From the NCBI GenBank assembly GCA_002869065.1, contig PKTR01000006.1:1-64000 (forward strand): a DNA stretch of 64,000 bases. The letters run 5' to 3'. The notes under the pieces were generated by a model, which saw nothing but the letters and a program-made list of their open reading frames with translations, ran no database searches and was not told the DNA's origin. How positions within the stretch are numbered: the stretch's first letter is position 1; each line of letters starts with the position of its first letter. This DNA comes from Hyphomicrobiales bacterium (lineage in GTDB: Bacteria; Pseudomonadota; Alphaproteobacteria; Rhizobiales; Rhodobiaceae). Below are positions 1 through 8,877 of the stretch, one piece after another. Position numbers and translations under genes: made by a program.

Positions 1-3000
1 CGCACACGATCGAGGTGACGGCGTCGTCGAGTGACGGCTCGACGTCGAGCCAGAGCTTCACGATCAGCGTGACGGATGAGAACGAGACGGCGATCTCGGC
101 GATCAGCGACAGCAACGGCTCGGCCGACCTGGTGTCGGAAGATGCCGCGATCGGCACGGCGGTCGGTGTGACGGCTTTGGCGAGCGACGCCGACGTCACC
201 GACACGGTGACCTACTCGCTCAGCTCCAACCCGGGCGGGTTCTTTGCGATCGACGCCAACACCGGCGTGATCACGGTCGCCAATGCGCTCGACTATGAGG
301 GGGCTGCCGATCACACGATCGAGGTGACCGCCACGTCCAGTGACGGCTCGACCTCGACGCACAGCTTCACCATCGATGTCGGTGATGTGAACGACAACGC
401 GGCGAGCTTCACCTCGGGCACGAGTGCGTCTGCGGCGGAAGATTCCGCCGAGACCGATGTGCTCTACACGGCGACCGCAAGCGATGCGGACACCACCGGT
501 GAGGCGCTGACCTACAGCCTGACCGACGATGCGGGCGGTCTGTTTACGATCGACGCCAATACCGGTGAAGTGACGCTGGCCAGTGGCCAGACGCTCGACT
601 ACGAGACGGCGACCAGCCACGACATCACGATTGAGGTCTCCGACGGCACCAACACGTCATCGCAGACGGTGACGGTCAATGTGACCGACGTGAACGAGGC
701 GCCGACCAATATCACCTACACCGCGGATGCGCCGAGCGTCAGCAATCTCATCGTCAACGGCTCGTTCGAAGACAATGAGGTCGTCGGCAGCGGCGGCAAT
801 TACACCTACACCAGCACGGTCGACGGCTGGTCGTCTCCGACGCAGATGGAACTGCAGGAAGATGGCGTGGGCGGCCATGTCGCAAGCGACGGCGATCAAT
901 GGCTCGAACTGGACGTCGACAGCGAGGTGGACTCCGTCTACCAGGACGTGACGACCGAAGCGGGCAAAGTCTACGAACTGAGCCTCGATCTAGCCCATCG
1001 CAGCACGACGACATCGGCATCGAGCACGATTGAGATCTACTGGAACGGCGTTCTGGTTGACTCCGTCGATCCCGCGACGACCGATTTCACGACCTACACC
1101 TACAACGTGACCGGAACGGGCGGGTCGGATCGCCTCGAGTTCCGCGAAACGGCGGAAGACACCAACAACGAAGGCGCGCTGATCGACAACGTTCAGCTTG
1201 TCGACGTGACGGTGGGGTCGGCAGCGGGTTCGGACCCCGACAGCGGCGACACGCTGACCTATTCGCTGGTCGATGATGCCGGTGGCGCCTTTGCGATCGA
1301 TGCCTCGAGCGGGCAGATCTACATCACCGACCGGACGCTCGTTGATTACGAATCCGCCCCGACGATGGATGTCACGGTGCGCGTCACCGATGGCTTCGGT
1401 CTCACGCATGACGAGACGATCACGATCGACGTTCCGGACTACAACGACGCCACGGAAATTACGTCCGATGGCGGCGGCGACAGCGCAAGCGTCTCGGTCT
1501 CTGAGAACAGTTCGACCGTGACGACTGTCGCGGCAAGCGATGAGGATGCCGGCGACACGATCACCTATTCGATCGTTGGCGGCGCCGATGGCGGGATGTT
1601 CTCAATTGACTCCGCAACCGGTGAACTGACGTTCAATTCTGCGCCCGACTATGAGGCGGCCGGGGATTCCGGCGCCGACAACGTCTACGAAGTGCGGGTG
1701 CAGGCGTCCGACGGTGTGTCTTCGGATGTCCAGACGATCAACGTCACGGTGGATGATGTTGCCGAACACCAAATCCTGACGTCCGGGGATGACAGCTACA
1801 CGGAAGCCGGCATTGCCGAGCTTTCGGTCGACGGCGGAACCGGCAACGACACCATCGTCGGCGGGTCCGGCAATGACTCGCTCGTCGGCGGCGACGAAGC
1901 CGAGTCATCCGGTGCGGTTGAAATCAATCTCGATGGCGCGACCGATCAGTATGTGACGGCGACCAATATTACCGACTTCCCGTCGTCTCGAATCTCCTTC
2001 GAGATGCGCTTCACGGCCGACGCCGACGCAACCAGCGGCAACGACGTGGCGCTCGTCTCGTATAATACCTCTTCCGGCGACAACGAGTTCACGGTCATCG
2101 CCAAGCCGGGTGGCTATATCGAAGTCCTCGTCGACAATGTTTCCCATGTGACGACGGTCAGCTCCGCCGATCTGATCGACGGGAGCCAGCATACGCTGTC
2201 GGTCACCTGGGACAGCAGTACCGGTGCTCTCAAGGTCTACGTCGATGGCACCCTGGACTATTCTGGCACGGTCGCGCAGGGCCACACGATGTCGTCCGGC
2301 GGCACGCTGATCATCGGCCAGGAACAGGATTCTCTGGGTGGTGGTTTCAACTCCGCCCAGATCTTCGCCGGCACGGTCGATGAGGTTCGCCTCTATAACG
2401 ACGTGCGCACCAGCAGCGAAATCTCCGACAACTACGACAGCGAACTTGCTGATCCCACCAGCGACCATCACCTCGTTTCGAACTGGCAGTTCAATGAGGC
2501 ATCCGGTTCGACGATTTCCGACCTCGCCGGCAGCAACGACTTTACCATGGTCAATGGTGCAGCGCTCGAGACCGGCGGCGGCGACTCGCTCGTCGGTGGC
2601 GCAGGGAATGACACGTTGGTCGGCGGGAGCGGTGCGGACACCCTGTCGGGCGGTGACGACAATGACGTCCTGCTCGGCGGCGCGGGGTCGGACTCGCTCG
2701 TCGGCGGCGCCGGCGACGACAGCCTAGACGGCGGTGAAGGCAACGACACGTTCGTGATCGAGTCGGGCGCCGACACCATCGTCGGTGGCGAAGGCTTCGA
2801 CACGCTCGAATTTTCGGGGTCGAACGCCGTCGAAATCGACCTTTCGGCCGGGACGGTCACTGGTACCGGTGTGACCGGCACGACGTTCTCGGATATCGAG
2901 GCAGCCTCCGGCGGCAGCGGCAACGACACCATCACCGGTTCGTTCAACGACGAGACGCTGAGCGGCAACGACGGTTCCGACGTCCTCTACGGCGGTTCGG

Positions 3001-5474
3001 GCGATGATGTGCTCGACGGTGGTGCCGGCGATGACCGGTTGGTCGGCGGTGCCGGCGATGACACCATCTCCGGCGGCGATGGGACCTACGACGTCGCGGT
3101 GTTCACCGGCAACAAAGCCAACTACACGATCACCTGGAACAGCTCGACCCAGACCTACACGGTCTCCGGTCCGGACGGCACTGACACTGTCGACACGACG
3201 GTCGAATACCTGGCATTCGACGATCAGACAGTTGCGATCGATGATTTCGGCAACGTGACGACCCCGTCGTCGGGCGGCATCAACGGATCCTACAACGGCG
3301 GCACGTCCTCTGAAAACCTGGTCGGCTCGTCGAACAGCGATGTCCTGTACGGCAACGCCGGCAATGACACCATCGATGGCGGTGGCGGCGACGATTTCAT
3401 CTATGGCGGCAATGACAACGACAGCCTCCTCGGTGGCGACGGCGACGACTACATCTCCGGCGGCGGCGGCGGGGACACGCTCGACGGTGGCGCCGGGTCG
3501 GACACGGTCTATTACGGCTACACCAATACCGGCCTGACGATCGATCTTTCGGCCAGCAAGGCCTATGTGACCAGTACGCCGTCGACCTATGAAACGATCA
3601 CGAACTTTGAAAATGCCATCGGCGGCAACTACAATGACGTTCTGGTCGGTACGACCGATGCCAACGTGCTCGACGGCGGCGCGGGCAACGACTCGCTGTC
3701 CGGTGGCGATGGTGATGACACGCTGATCGGTGGGTCCGGGTCCGATACGCTTTCGGGCGGTACGGGGACGGATACGGCGGACTATTCGTCCTCGACCAGC
3801 GGTATCGCTCTGTCGCTCGGTGCGACGGACGGAACGGGCGTCGGCGGCGTTTACACCAACCGCAGCGCCGGCGGTTACGCGGGCGATGCCAATGGCGACG
3901 TCTTCTCGAGCATCGAGAACGTCATTGCCACCGAATACAACGACACCATCGGTGGCGGCACCTCGGCCGGTACCTACCAACTCGGCGAAGGCAACGACGT
4001 CTTCGACACCAACAGCACGTCGACCGCAGCCGATACGGTCTATACCGGCAGCGGCAACGACTCCGTCTGGGCCGGCGCCGGCAACGACGTGATTTATGGC
4101 GAAGAGGGCAATGATAACCTCGCCGGTGAAACCGGCAACGACACGATCTATGGCGGCTCCGGCAACGACTGGTTGGATGGCGGGTCGGGTAACGATCTGC
4201 TGGACGGCGGTTCCGGCAACGACGAACTCGTCGGCGGCGACGGAGACGACCTCGTCAGCGGCGGCAGCGGCGACGATACGCTGAGACTTAACTCTGGCGC
4301 TGATACCCTTGACGGCGGCGAAGGTCACGACGTGCTTGATCTGTGGACCAGTTCGACCAACGTCAATCTCGCGACCGGTATGGTCACCAGTGGCGAGGGC
4401 GACGGCACGACGGTCTCCGGTTTCGAGGAAGTCTGGGGTGGCACCGGCAACGACACCATTACCGGTTCGAGCGGTGATGAAACGCTGTACGGCTATGACG
4501 GCAACGACTCGATCTACGGCGGCGCCGGCGACGACTCGCTGGAAGGTGAAAACGGCGACGACACCATCGAAGGTGGCACGGGCAACGACACGATTCTCGG
4601 CGGCAGTGGGACCGATACGGTCGTCTACAGCGGCAATCGCTCGGATTATACGGTGACCTATGATGGTGGGGCAGGAACCTACACGGTCATCGACAACCGC
4701 GCCGGTGGTGGAGACGGCACCGACACCGTCTACGACGACGTCGAGAATATCTCGTTCGCCGACGAAACCCTGGCGATCTCGGATGCGGCCGGCGTTGCGC
4801 CCGCAAGCCCGGCCTATGTCGAGGACAACCCGGACTACGACGAACTCGGCAGCGCGGGCGCTCAGTCGACCTGGGGCACCTTCGACGCTGACACCCTCTA
4901 CGGCGGTGCCGACAACGACACACTCGGTGGCTACGAGGGCAACGATGTTCTCTACGGCGGTTCGGGCGATGACTGGCATTTCGCAGCCGAAGGCAACGAC
5001 ACCGTCTATGCGGGCTCCGGCAACGACCTTGTCTATGCCCATACCGGCGATGACCTCGTTACCGGTGACGGCGGCAACGACAGTCTTTACGGCGATGACG
5101 GCAATGACGAGATCCACGGCGGTTCAGGTCTCGACCTGATCTATGGCGGTATTGGCGACGACACCATGCGTGGCGGTACCGGCGATGACACCTTGTACGG
5201 CGAAAGCGGCAATGACGTTTTCATGTTCCAGGAAGGCGACGGCCACGATGCGGTCACCGGCGGTGCCGGCGGAAGCTGGATCGACACCATCGACCTCAGC
5301 GTCGGCGGCGATCTCGGCACGCTCGGCACCGACTGGACGGTGACGATTACTGTCGGCACGATCGACGCACAGGATGCCTCGTCCATGACCCTGTCCGACG
5401 ACGCCCAGGGCTACATCACGCTGCAGGACGGCTCGCAGATCGATTTTGTCGAGATGGAACGCATCGAGTGGTGA
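1..5474 (+). CDS. Large secreted RTX/cadherin-like repeat protein, 5' end outside window
   Basis: The reading frame is already open at base 3 (first codons H-T-I-E-V), so the true N-terminus lies upstream. Modules in order: cadherin-like repeats (about 3-730, with DxNDNA and GxFxIDxxTG patterns), an NGSFE-type beta-sandwich module (about 740-1215) that resembles DUF642/carbohydrate-binding domains, more cadherin-like repeats (1216-1780), a first pair of GGxGNDxL nonapeptides (1830-1890), a LamG/concanavalin-like module (about 1910-2570, YVDGTLDYSG and VDEVRLYN), then long blocks of RTX nonapeptides (2575-5250), and an acidic C-terminus ending MERIEW. RTX repeats bind calcium outside the cell and are normally exported by a type I secretion system through an uncleaved C-terminal signal. 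It is probably an adhesin or matrix protein; no T1SS genes lie in the window. A terminator follows at once. Confidence 0.93.
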   Translation, partial: HTIEVTASSSDGSTSSQSFTISVTDENETAISAISDSNGSADLVSEDAAIGTAVGVTALASDADVTDTVTYSLSSNPGGFFAIDANTGVITVANALDYEGAADHTIEVTATSSDGSTSTHSFTIDVGDVNDNAASFTSGTSASAAEDSAETDVLYTATASDADTTGEALTYSLTDDAGGLFTIDANTGEVTLASGQTLDYETATSHDITIEVSDGTNTSSQTVTVNVTDVNEAPTNITYTADAPSVSNLIVNGSFEDNEVVGSGGNYTYTSTVDGWSSPTQMELQEDGVGGHVASDGDQWLELDVDSEVDSVYQDVTTEAGKVYELSLDLAHRSTTTSASSTIEIYWNGVLVDSVDPATTDFTTYTYNVTGTGGSDRLEFRETAEDTNNEGALIDNVQLVDVTVGSAAGSDPDSGDTLTYSLVDDAGGAFAIDASSGQIYITDRTLVDYESAPTMDVTVRVTDGFGLTHDETITIDVPDYNDATEITSDGGGDSASVSVSENSSTVTTVAASDEDAGDTITYSIVGGADGGMFSIDSATGELTFNSAPDYEAAGDSGADNVYEVRVQASDGVSSDVQTINVTVDDVAEHQILTSGDDSYTEAGIAELSVDGGTGNDTIVGGSGNDSLVGGDEAESSGAVEINLDGATDQYVTATNITDFPSSRISFEMRFTADADATSGNDVALVSYNTSSGDNEFTVIAKPGGYIEVLVDNVSHVTTVSSADLIDGSQHTLSVTWDSSTGALKVYVDGTLDYSGTVAQGHTMSSGGTLIIGQEQDSLGGGFNSAQIFAGTVDEVRLYNDVRTSSEISDNYDSELADPTSDHHLVSNWQFNEASGSTISDLAGSNDFTMVNGAALETGGGDSLVGGAGNDTLVGGSGADTLSGGDDNDVLLGGAGSDSLVGGAGDDSLDGGEGNDTFVIESGADTIVGGEGFDTLEFSGSNAVEIDLSAGTVTGTGVTGTTFSDIEAASGGSGNDTITGSFNDETLSGNDGSDVLYGGSGDDVLDGGAGDDRLVGGAGDDTISGGDGTYDVAVFTGNKANYTITWNSSTQTYTVSGPDGTDTVDTTVEYLAFDDQTVAIDDFGNVTTPSSGGINGSYNGGTSSENLVGSSNSDVLYGNAGNDTIDGGGGDDFIYGGNDNDSLLGGDGDDYISGGGGGDTLDGGAGSDTVYYGYTNTGLTIDLSASKAYVTSTPSTYETITNFENAIGGNYNDVLVGTTDANVLDGGAGNDSLSGGDGDDTLIGGSGSDTLSGGTGTDTADYSSSTSGIALSLGATDGTGVGGVYTNRSAGGYAGDANGDVFSSIENVIATEYNDTIGGGTSAGTYQLGEGNDVFDTNSTSTAADTVYTGSGNDSVWAGAGNDVIYGEEGNDNLAGETGNDTIYGGSGNDWLDGGSGNDLLDGGSGNDELVGGDGDDLVSGGSGDDTLRLNSGADTLDGGEGHDVLDLWTSSTNVNLATGMVTSGEGDGTTVSGFEEVWGGTGNDTITGSSGDETLYGYDGNDSIYGGAGDDSLEGENGDDTIEGGTGNDTILGGSGTDTVVYSGNRSDYTVTYDGGAGTYTVIDNRAGGGDGTDTVYDDVENISFADETLAISDAAGVAPASPAYVEDNPDYDELGSAGAQSTWGTFDADTLYGGADNDTLGGYEGNDVLYGGSGDDWHFAAEGNDTVYAGSGNDLVYAHTGDDLVTGDGGNDSLYGDDGNDEIHGGSGLDLIYGGIGDDTMRGGTGDDTLYGESGNDVFMFQEGDGHDAVTGGAGGSWIDTIDLSVGGDLGTLGTDWTVTITVGTIDAQDASSMTLSDDAQGYITLQDGSQIDFVEMERIEW

Positions 5475-5528
5475 AGGGAGGGCGAAGAAGAGCCCGCGAC
5501 CTGACCGCTCTCTGAAGCGAAACGAAGG

Positions 5529-5557
5529 GGCGATCCGAAAGGGTCGCCTTTTCTTTT
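5529..5557 (+). terminator. Rho-independent terminator of the RTX gene
   Basis: An 8-bp stem (GGCGATCC / GGGTCGCC, one G-U pair) closes on a GAAA tetraloop and is followed by TTTTCTTTT. It begins 54 bases after the RTX stop codon. Confidence 0.9.
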
Positions 5558-5626
5558 GTCGATGTTCGCGCGGCAGAAGAGTCTTCAACAATTGCGATCC
5601 GGGGCGCCTCGGGGCAAACTCACTGG

Positions 5627-6892
5627 ATGATCGATCCTTCCGACCGCGAGTTTCTCAAAGCCCTGTTCGATGTTGCCGTGTCCGCCGCCGATCCGGCGCG
5701 GGTGCTGGCCGCTCATCTGCCCGACAAACCGAAGGGCCGCACCATTGTCATCGGCGCCGGCAAGGCGTCGGCTGCCATGGGGCGCGCGCTCGAAGAGGCC
5801 TGGGACGGCCCGCTCGAAGGTCTCGTGGTGACCCGTTACGGCCATGCGGCGCCGTGCGAGCAGATCGAGATCGTCGAGGCTTCGCACCCGGTCCCCGATG
5901 CGGCTGGCGAACAGGCGGCTGGACGTATCCTTCAGACGGTTCAGGGGCTTGGCCCGGACGATCTGGTGATTGCGCTGATATCCGGCGGCGGTTCGGCCCT
6001 GCTCAGCCTGCCGGCGCCGGGACTGACGCTTGCCGACAAGCAGGCGGTCAACAAGGCGCTGCTCGCCTGCGGCGCGACCATCGACGAGATGAACTGCCTG
6101 CGAAAACACCTCTCGGCGGTGAAAGGCGGACGATTGGCGGCGGCCGCTGCGCCCGCCCGCGTCGTCACCATGATCATCTCCGACGTGCCGGGCGACGATC
6201 CGGCGGTGATTGCGTCTGGCCCGACCGTGCCGGATCCGACCAGCGCAGCGGATGCCCGTGCGATCCTCGAACGCTATCGCCTCGATGTGCCGCAAGTGGT
6301 GCGCGACTGGCTCGCCGATCCGGCCTGCGAGACGCCGAAGCCGGGCGATGCCGTGTTCGACGGCAATGACGTGCGCATGATCGCGACGCCGATGATGGCA
6401 CTCCAGGCCGCTGCCGCCTTTGCACGCGAACAGGGCGTGACGCCGCTCATTCTCGGCGATGCGCTCGAGGGCGAGGCGCGCGAGGTCGGTATCGTGCACG
6501 CCGGCATCGCCGAATGCGTCCGCGGTCATGGCCAGCCGATTGCCGTGCCTGCCGTGCTCCTGTCGGGCGGCGAGACGACGGTCACGGTGCGGGCCAAGGG
6601 CAAGGGCGGCCGCAACACCGAGTTTCTGCTCTCGCTGGCGCGGTCGCTGCGCGAGGTGCACGGGATTTCGGCGGTTGCCGGCGACACCGACGGCATCGAC
6701 GGGTCTGAAGATAACGCCGGCGCCTTTGCCGACGGCTCCACCTTCGCCCGGCTCGCCGCGCAGGGGCTCAGCCTCGATACCTTTCTCGATGGCAATGACG
6801 CCTACTCCGCCTTCGAGGCCCTCGGTGACCTGCTGGTCACCGGCCCGACGCTGACCAATGTCAACGACTTCCGCGCCATCCTGATCCGCTGA
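5627..6892 (+). CDS. Glycerate 2-kinase (MOFRL family)
   Basis: A 421-residue protein of the GckA/TtuD type, which phosphorylates D-glycerate to 2-phosphoglycerate and feeds glyoxylate, serine or tartrate carbon into glycolysis. The N-terminal half carries the family segments GAGKASAAMG and SGGGSALL and a conserved MNxxRKHLSxxKGG stretch (around residues 148-165). The C-terminal MOFRL domain contains SGGETTVT, GGRNTEF and GDTDGIDG. Length is normal for the family. Many database entries call this family hydroxypyruvate reductase, but kinase activity is the established one. The start ATG has only a weak ribosome site; the next gene is 158 bases downstream, so it may be monocistronic. Confidence 0.92.
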   Translation: MIDPSDREFLKALFDVAVSAADPARVLAAHLPDKPKGRTIVIGAGKASAAMGRALEEAWDGPLEGLVVTRYGHAAPCEQIEIVEASHPVPDAAGEQAAGRILQTVQGLGPDDLVIALISGGGSALLSLPAPGLTLADKQAVNKALLACGATIDEMNCLRKHLSAVKGGRLAAAAAPARVVTMIISDVPGDDPAVIASGPTVPDPTSAADARAILERYRLDVPQVVRDWLADPACETPKPGDAVFDGNDVRMIATPMMALQAAAAFAREQGVTPLILGDALEGEAREVGIVHAGIAECVRGHGQPIAVPAVLLSGGETTVTVRAKGKGGRNTEFLLSLARSLREVHGISAVAGDTDGIDGSEDNAGAFADGSTFARLAAQGLSLDTFLDGNDAYSAFEALGDLLVTGPTLTNVNDFRAILIR

Positions 6893-7050
6893 GGCGAGGG
6901 CACAGCAAACCCGCGCCGAGCGTGGATTTGCTGCGCTGCATCACAACCAATCCGGCGGGGCCGGTTCCCTTTGCGCCGGCCAGCCACTATTTATGGCCGT
7001 AATCCGAACCGCCGTCCGGCGGCCACCAAGCTCCAAACCAAGGACCGAGA

Positions 7051-7680
7051 ATGATCGATCTCTACACCTGGACCACGCCGAACGGCCGCAAGGCCTCGAT
7101 CGCGCTCGAAGAGCTGGAACTGCCCTACACGGTCCACCCGATCAACATCATGGCCGACGAGCAGTTCGCGCCGGATTTCCTGAAAATCAGCCCCAACAAC
7201 AAGATCCCGGCGATCGTCGATCGCGAGACCGGCATCGAGATGATGGAATCGGGCGCGATCCTCATCTACCTCGCCGAAAAGACCGGACGGCTGATGCCGA
7301 GCGACCAGAAGGGCCGCTTCAAGGTCATGGAATGGCTGATGTGGCAGATGGGCGGCTTCGGACCGATCCTCGGCCAGGCGCATCACTTCCTCGAATTCAA
7401 TCCGGGCAAGGCGCCCTATGCGGAGGAGCGCTTCTCCAAGGAGGCCGAACGTCTCTACGGCGTGCTCGACCGCCAGCTTGCCGACAATGAATTCGTCGCC
7501 GGCGATTTCTCCATCGCCGATATCGCCATCTGGCCGTGGGCGACGCGCTTCGACTGGCAGCGCATCGAGATCGAGGATTTCCCGAACGTGATGCGTTGGT
7601 ACATTGCGATGGCCGAACGTCCCGCCGTGCAGCGCGGCTATCACGTGCCGAAGAAGATGCCGGAAATCCCGATGCCGTAA
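7051..7680 (+). CDS. Glutathione S-transferase (YfcG/Nu-like)
   Basis: A 209-residue cytosolic GST. The N-terminal thioredoxin fold starts MIDLYTWTTPNGRK, as in the YfcG/YghU group whose active-site residues are Thr/Asn rather than Ser/Cys. It continues with the cis-proline loop NNKIPAIVD and the glutathione-binding ESGAILIYLAEKTG. The helical C-terminal domain has the N-capping region FSIADIAIWPW. YfcG-type enzymes act mainly as disulfide-bond oxidoreductases. AAGGA sits 7 bases before the ATG. The alcohol dehydrogenase gene begins 48 bases after its stop, so the two are probably co-transcribed. Confidence 0.92.
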   Translation: MIDLYTWTTPNGRKASIALEELELPYTVHPINIMADEQFAPDFLKISPNNKIPAIVDRETGIEMMESGAILIYLAEKTGRLMPSDQKGRFKVMEWLMWQMGGFGPILGQAHHFLEFNPGKAPYAEERFSKEAERLYGVLDRQLADNEFVAGDFSIADIAIWPWATRFDWQRIEIEDFPNVMRWYIAMAERPAVQRGYHVPKKMPEIPMP

Positions 7681-7727
7681 CCGGCACGGGAACGGAAACA
7701 ACGCGAGCCAGACCGAAGGAGACATAT

Positions 7728-8750
7728 ATGCGCGCCGTCGTGCTCGAAAACGATTTCGGTCTCGCCAACCTTGCGATCGCCGAACGCGAGACGCCACGTC
7801 CGGGGCCGGATCAGGTGCTGGTCAAGGTCGGCGCCGTCTCGCTCAACTATCGCGACGTGCTGCTGATCGAGGGCGTCTACAATCCGCGCCAGAAGCTGCC
7901 GGTCGTGCCGGTCTCGGATATGGCGGGCGTCGTCGAGGCGGTCGGCGAGAACGTCACCCGCTTCCGGCCGGGCGACCGGGTGCTAAACGTCTTCATGGAG
8001 AAATGGCCGGCCGGCCAGCCGTCGTCGCAGTCGCTCTCGGCCGCGCGTGGCGGTCCAGGCGGCGATGGCGTGCTCGCCGACTATGTGGCGTTCGACGAGG
8101 ACGCGCTTCTGCCGATCCCCGCGCATCTCAATTTCTCCGAAGCCGCGACCTTGCCTTGCGCCGGGCTGACGGCCTGGGCGGCGGTTGCCGAGCATGGCGA
8201 TATCCGCCCCGGCTCGACCGTGGTGGTCGAGGGCACCGGCGGCGTCGCGCTGTTCGCGCTGCAATTCGCCAAGCTCGCCGGCGCTCGCGTCATGGTGCTG
8301 TCGTCATCCGACCAGAAACTCGAATGGATCCAGGATCTAGGTGCCGACGAAGTTGTGAACTACGCCGAGACGCCGGACTGGTGGCGCACGGTGCGCGAGC
8401 GGCTCGACCCTGAAGGCGCCGACCTGGTGATCGAACTGGGCGGTGCGCAGACGCTGGAAAACGCGCTGCGCGCTGTGCGTCCCGGCGGTGTGGTGTCGCT
8501 GATTGGCGTGTTGTCGGGCGCGCATGCGCCGCTCAACCTGCCGCTCGTCGTCATGCGCCAGGTCCGCCTGCTCGGCATCACCTGCGGCTCGCGCGCCGAC
8601 ATGGTCCGCATGATGGCCGCCGTCGAGCAGCACGGGATGAGGCCCTGGGTGCACGAAACGCTGCCGTTCGAGCGCTATGTCGATGCCTTCGAACTGCTGA
8701 AGAGCGGCAGCCATGTCGGCAAGGTTGCGATTCAGGTGAATGACCTGTGA
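7728..8750 (+). CDS. NAD(P)-dependent alcohol dehydrogenase (MDR superfamily)
   Basis: A 340-residue medium-chain dehydrogenase/reductase. The ATG at 7728 is preceded by GAAGGAGA at 7715-7722, which fixes the start although the frame is open further upstream. The N-terminal GroES-like domain has VSLNYRD, PVSDMAGVVEAVG and RPGDRV. The Rossmann domain carries the cofactor motif GTGGVALFALQFAKLAGARV and the region GADEVVNY. The Cys/Asp/His/Glu catalytic-zinc set is not in the usual places, so this looks like a zinc-independent quinone-oxidoreductase-type enzyme. Its substrate cannot be read from the sequence. Confidence 0.88.
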   Translation: MRAVVLENDFGLANLAIAERETPRPGPDQVLVKVGAVSLNYRDVLLIEGVYNPRQKLPVVPVSDMAGVVEAVGENVTRFRPGDRVLNVFMEKWPAGQPSSQSLSAARGGPGGDGVLADYVAFDEDALLPIPAHLNFSEAATLPCAGLTAWAAVAEHGDIRPGSTVVVEGTGGVALFALQFAKLAGARVMVLSSSDQKLEWIQDLGADEVVNYAETPDWWRTVRERLDPEGADLVIELGGAQTLENALRAVRPGGVVSLIGVLSGAHAPLNLPLVVMRQVRLLGITCGSRADMVRMMAAVEQHGMRPWVHETLPFERYVDAFELLKSGSHVGKVAIQVNDL

Positions 8751-8867
8751 TATCAAGAGCATTGCAAATGCTGCTTGATATTCCATTCGCAGATTTCTCA
8801 AGCTATTGGAGCATTTGAGAAATCTGCGAGTGTCCGACGATCGGATGCGTGAGCATCTTCGATCGTC
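8750..8867. repeat. Array of three consecutive hairpins between convergent genes
   Basis: Three separate inverted repeats fill the gap. First (8750-8781): ATATCAAG + AGCATT pairs with AATGCT + CTTGATAT. Second (8787-8829): 15-bp perfect arms TCGCAGATTTCTCAA / TTGAGAAATCTGCGA around a 13-base spacer. Third (8836-8867): GACGATCG + GATGC pairs with GCATC + CGATCGTC. None has a U-tract. This looks like a dispersed intergenic element or a bidirectional transcription and mRNA-end structure. Confidence 0.75.
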
Positions 8868-8877
8868 CAGAAGTTCC

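Noticed and set aside
2724-5117. Long minus-strand open frame (797 codons) opposite the RTX array
   Set aside because: It is a by-product of the repetitive GC-rich GGxGNDxL codons; the plus frame has domain logic and a terminator, and the minus frame is only low-complexity Val/Ala/Asp/Arg.
2575-5250. Periodic repeats resembling a CRISPR or satellite array
   Set aside because: The period is 27 bases in frame and codes for RTX nonapeptides; there are no unique spacers or cas genes.
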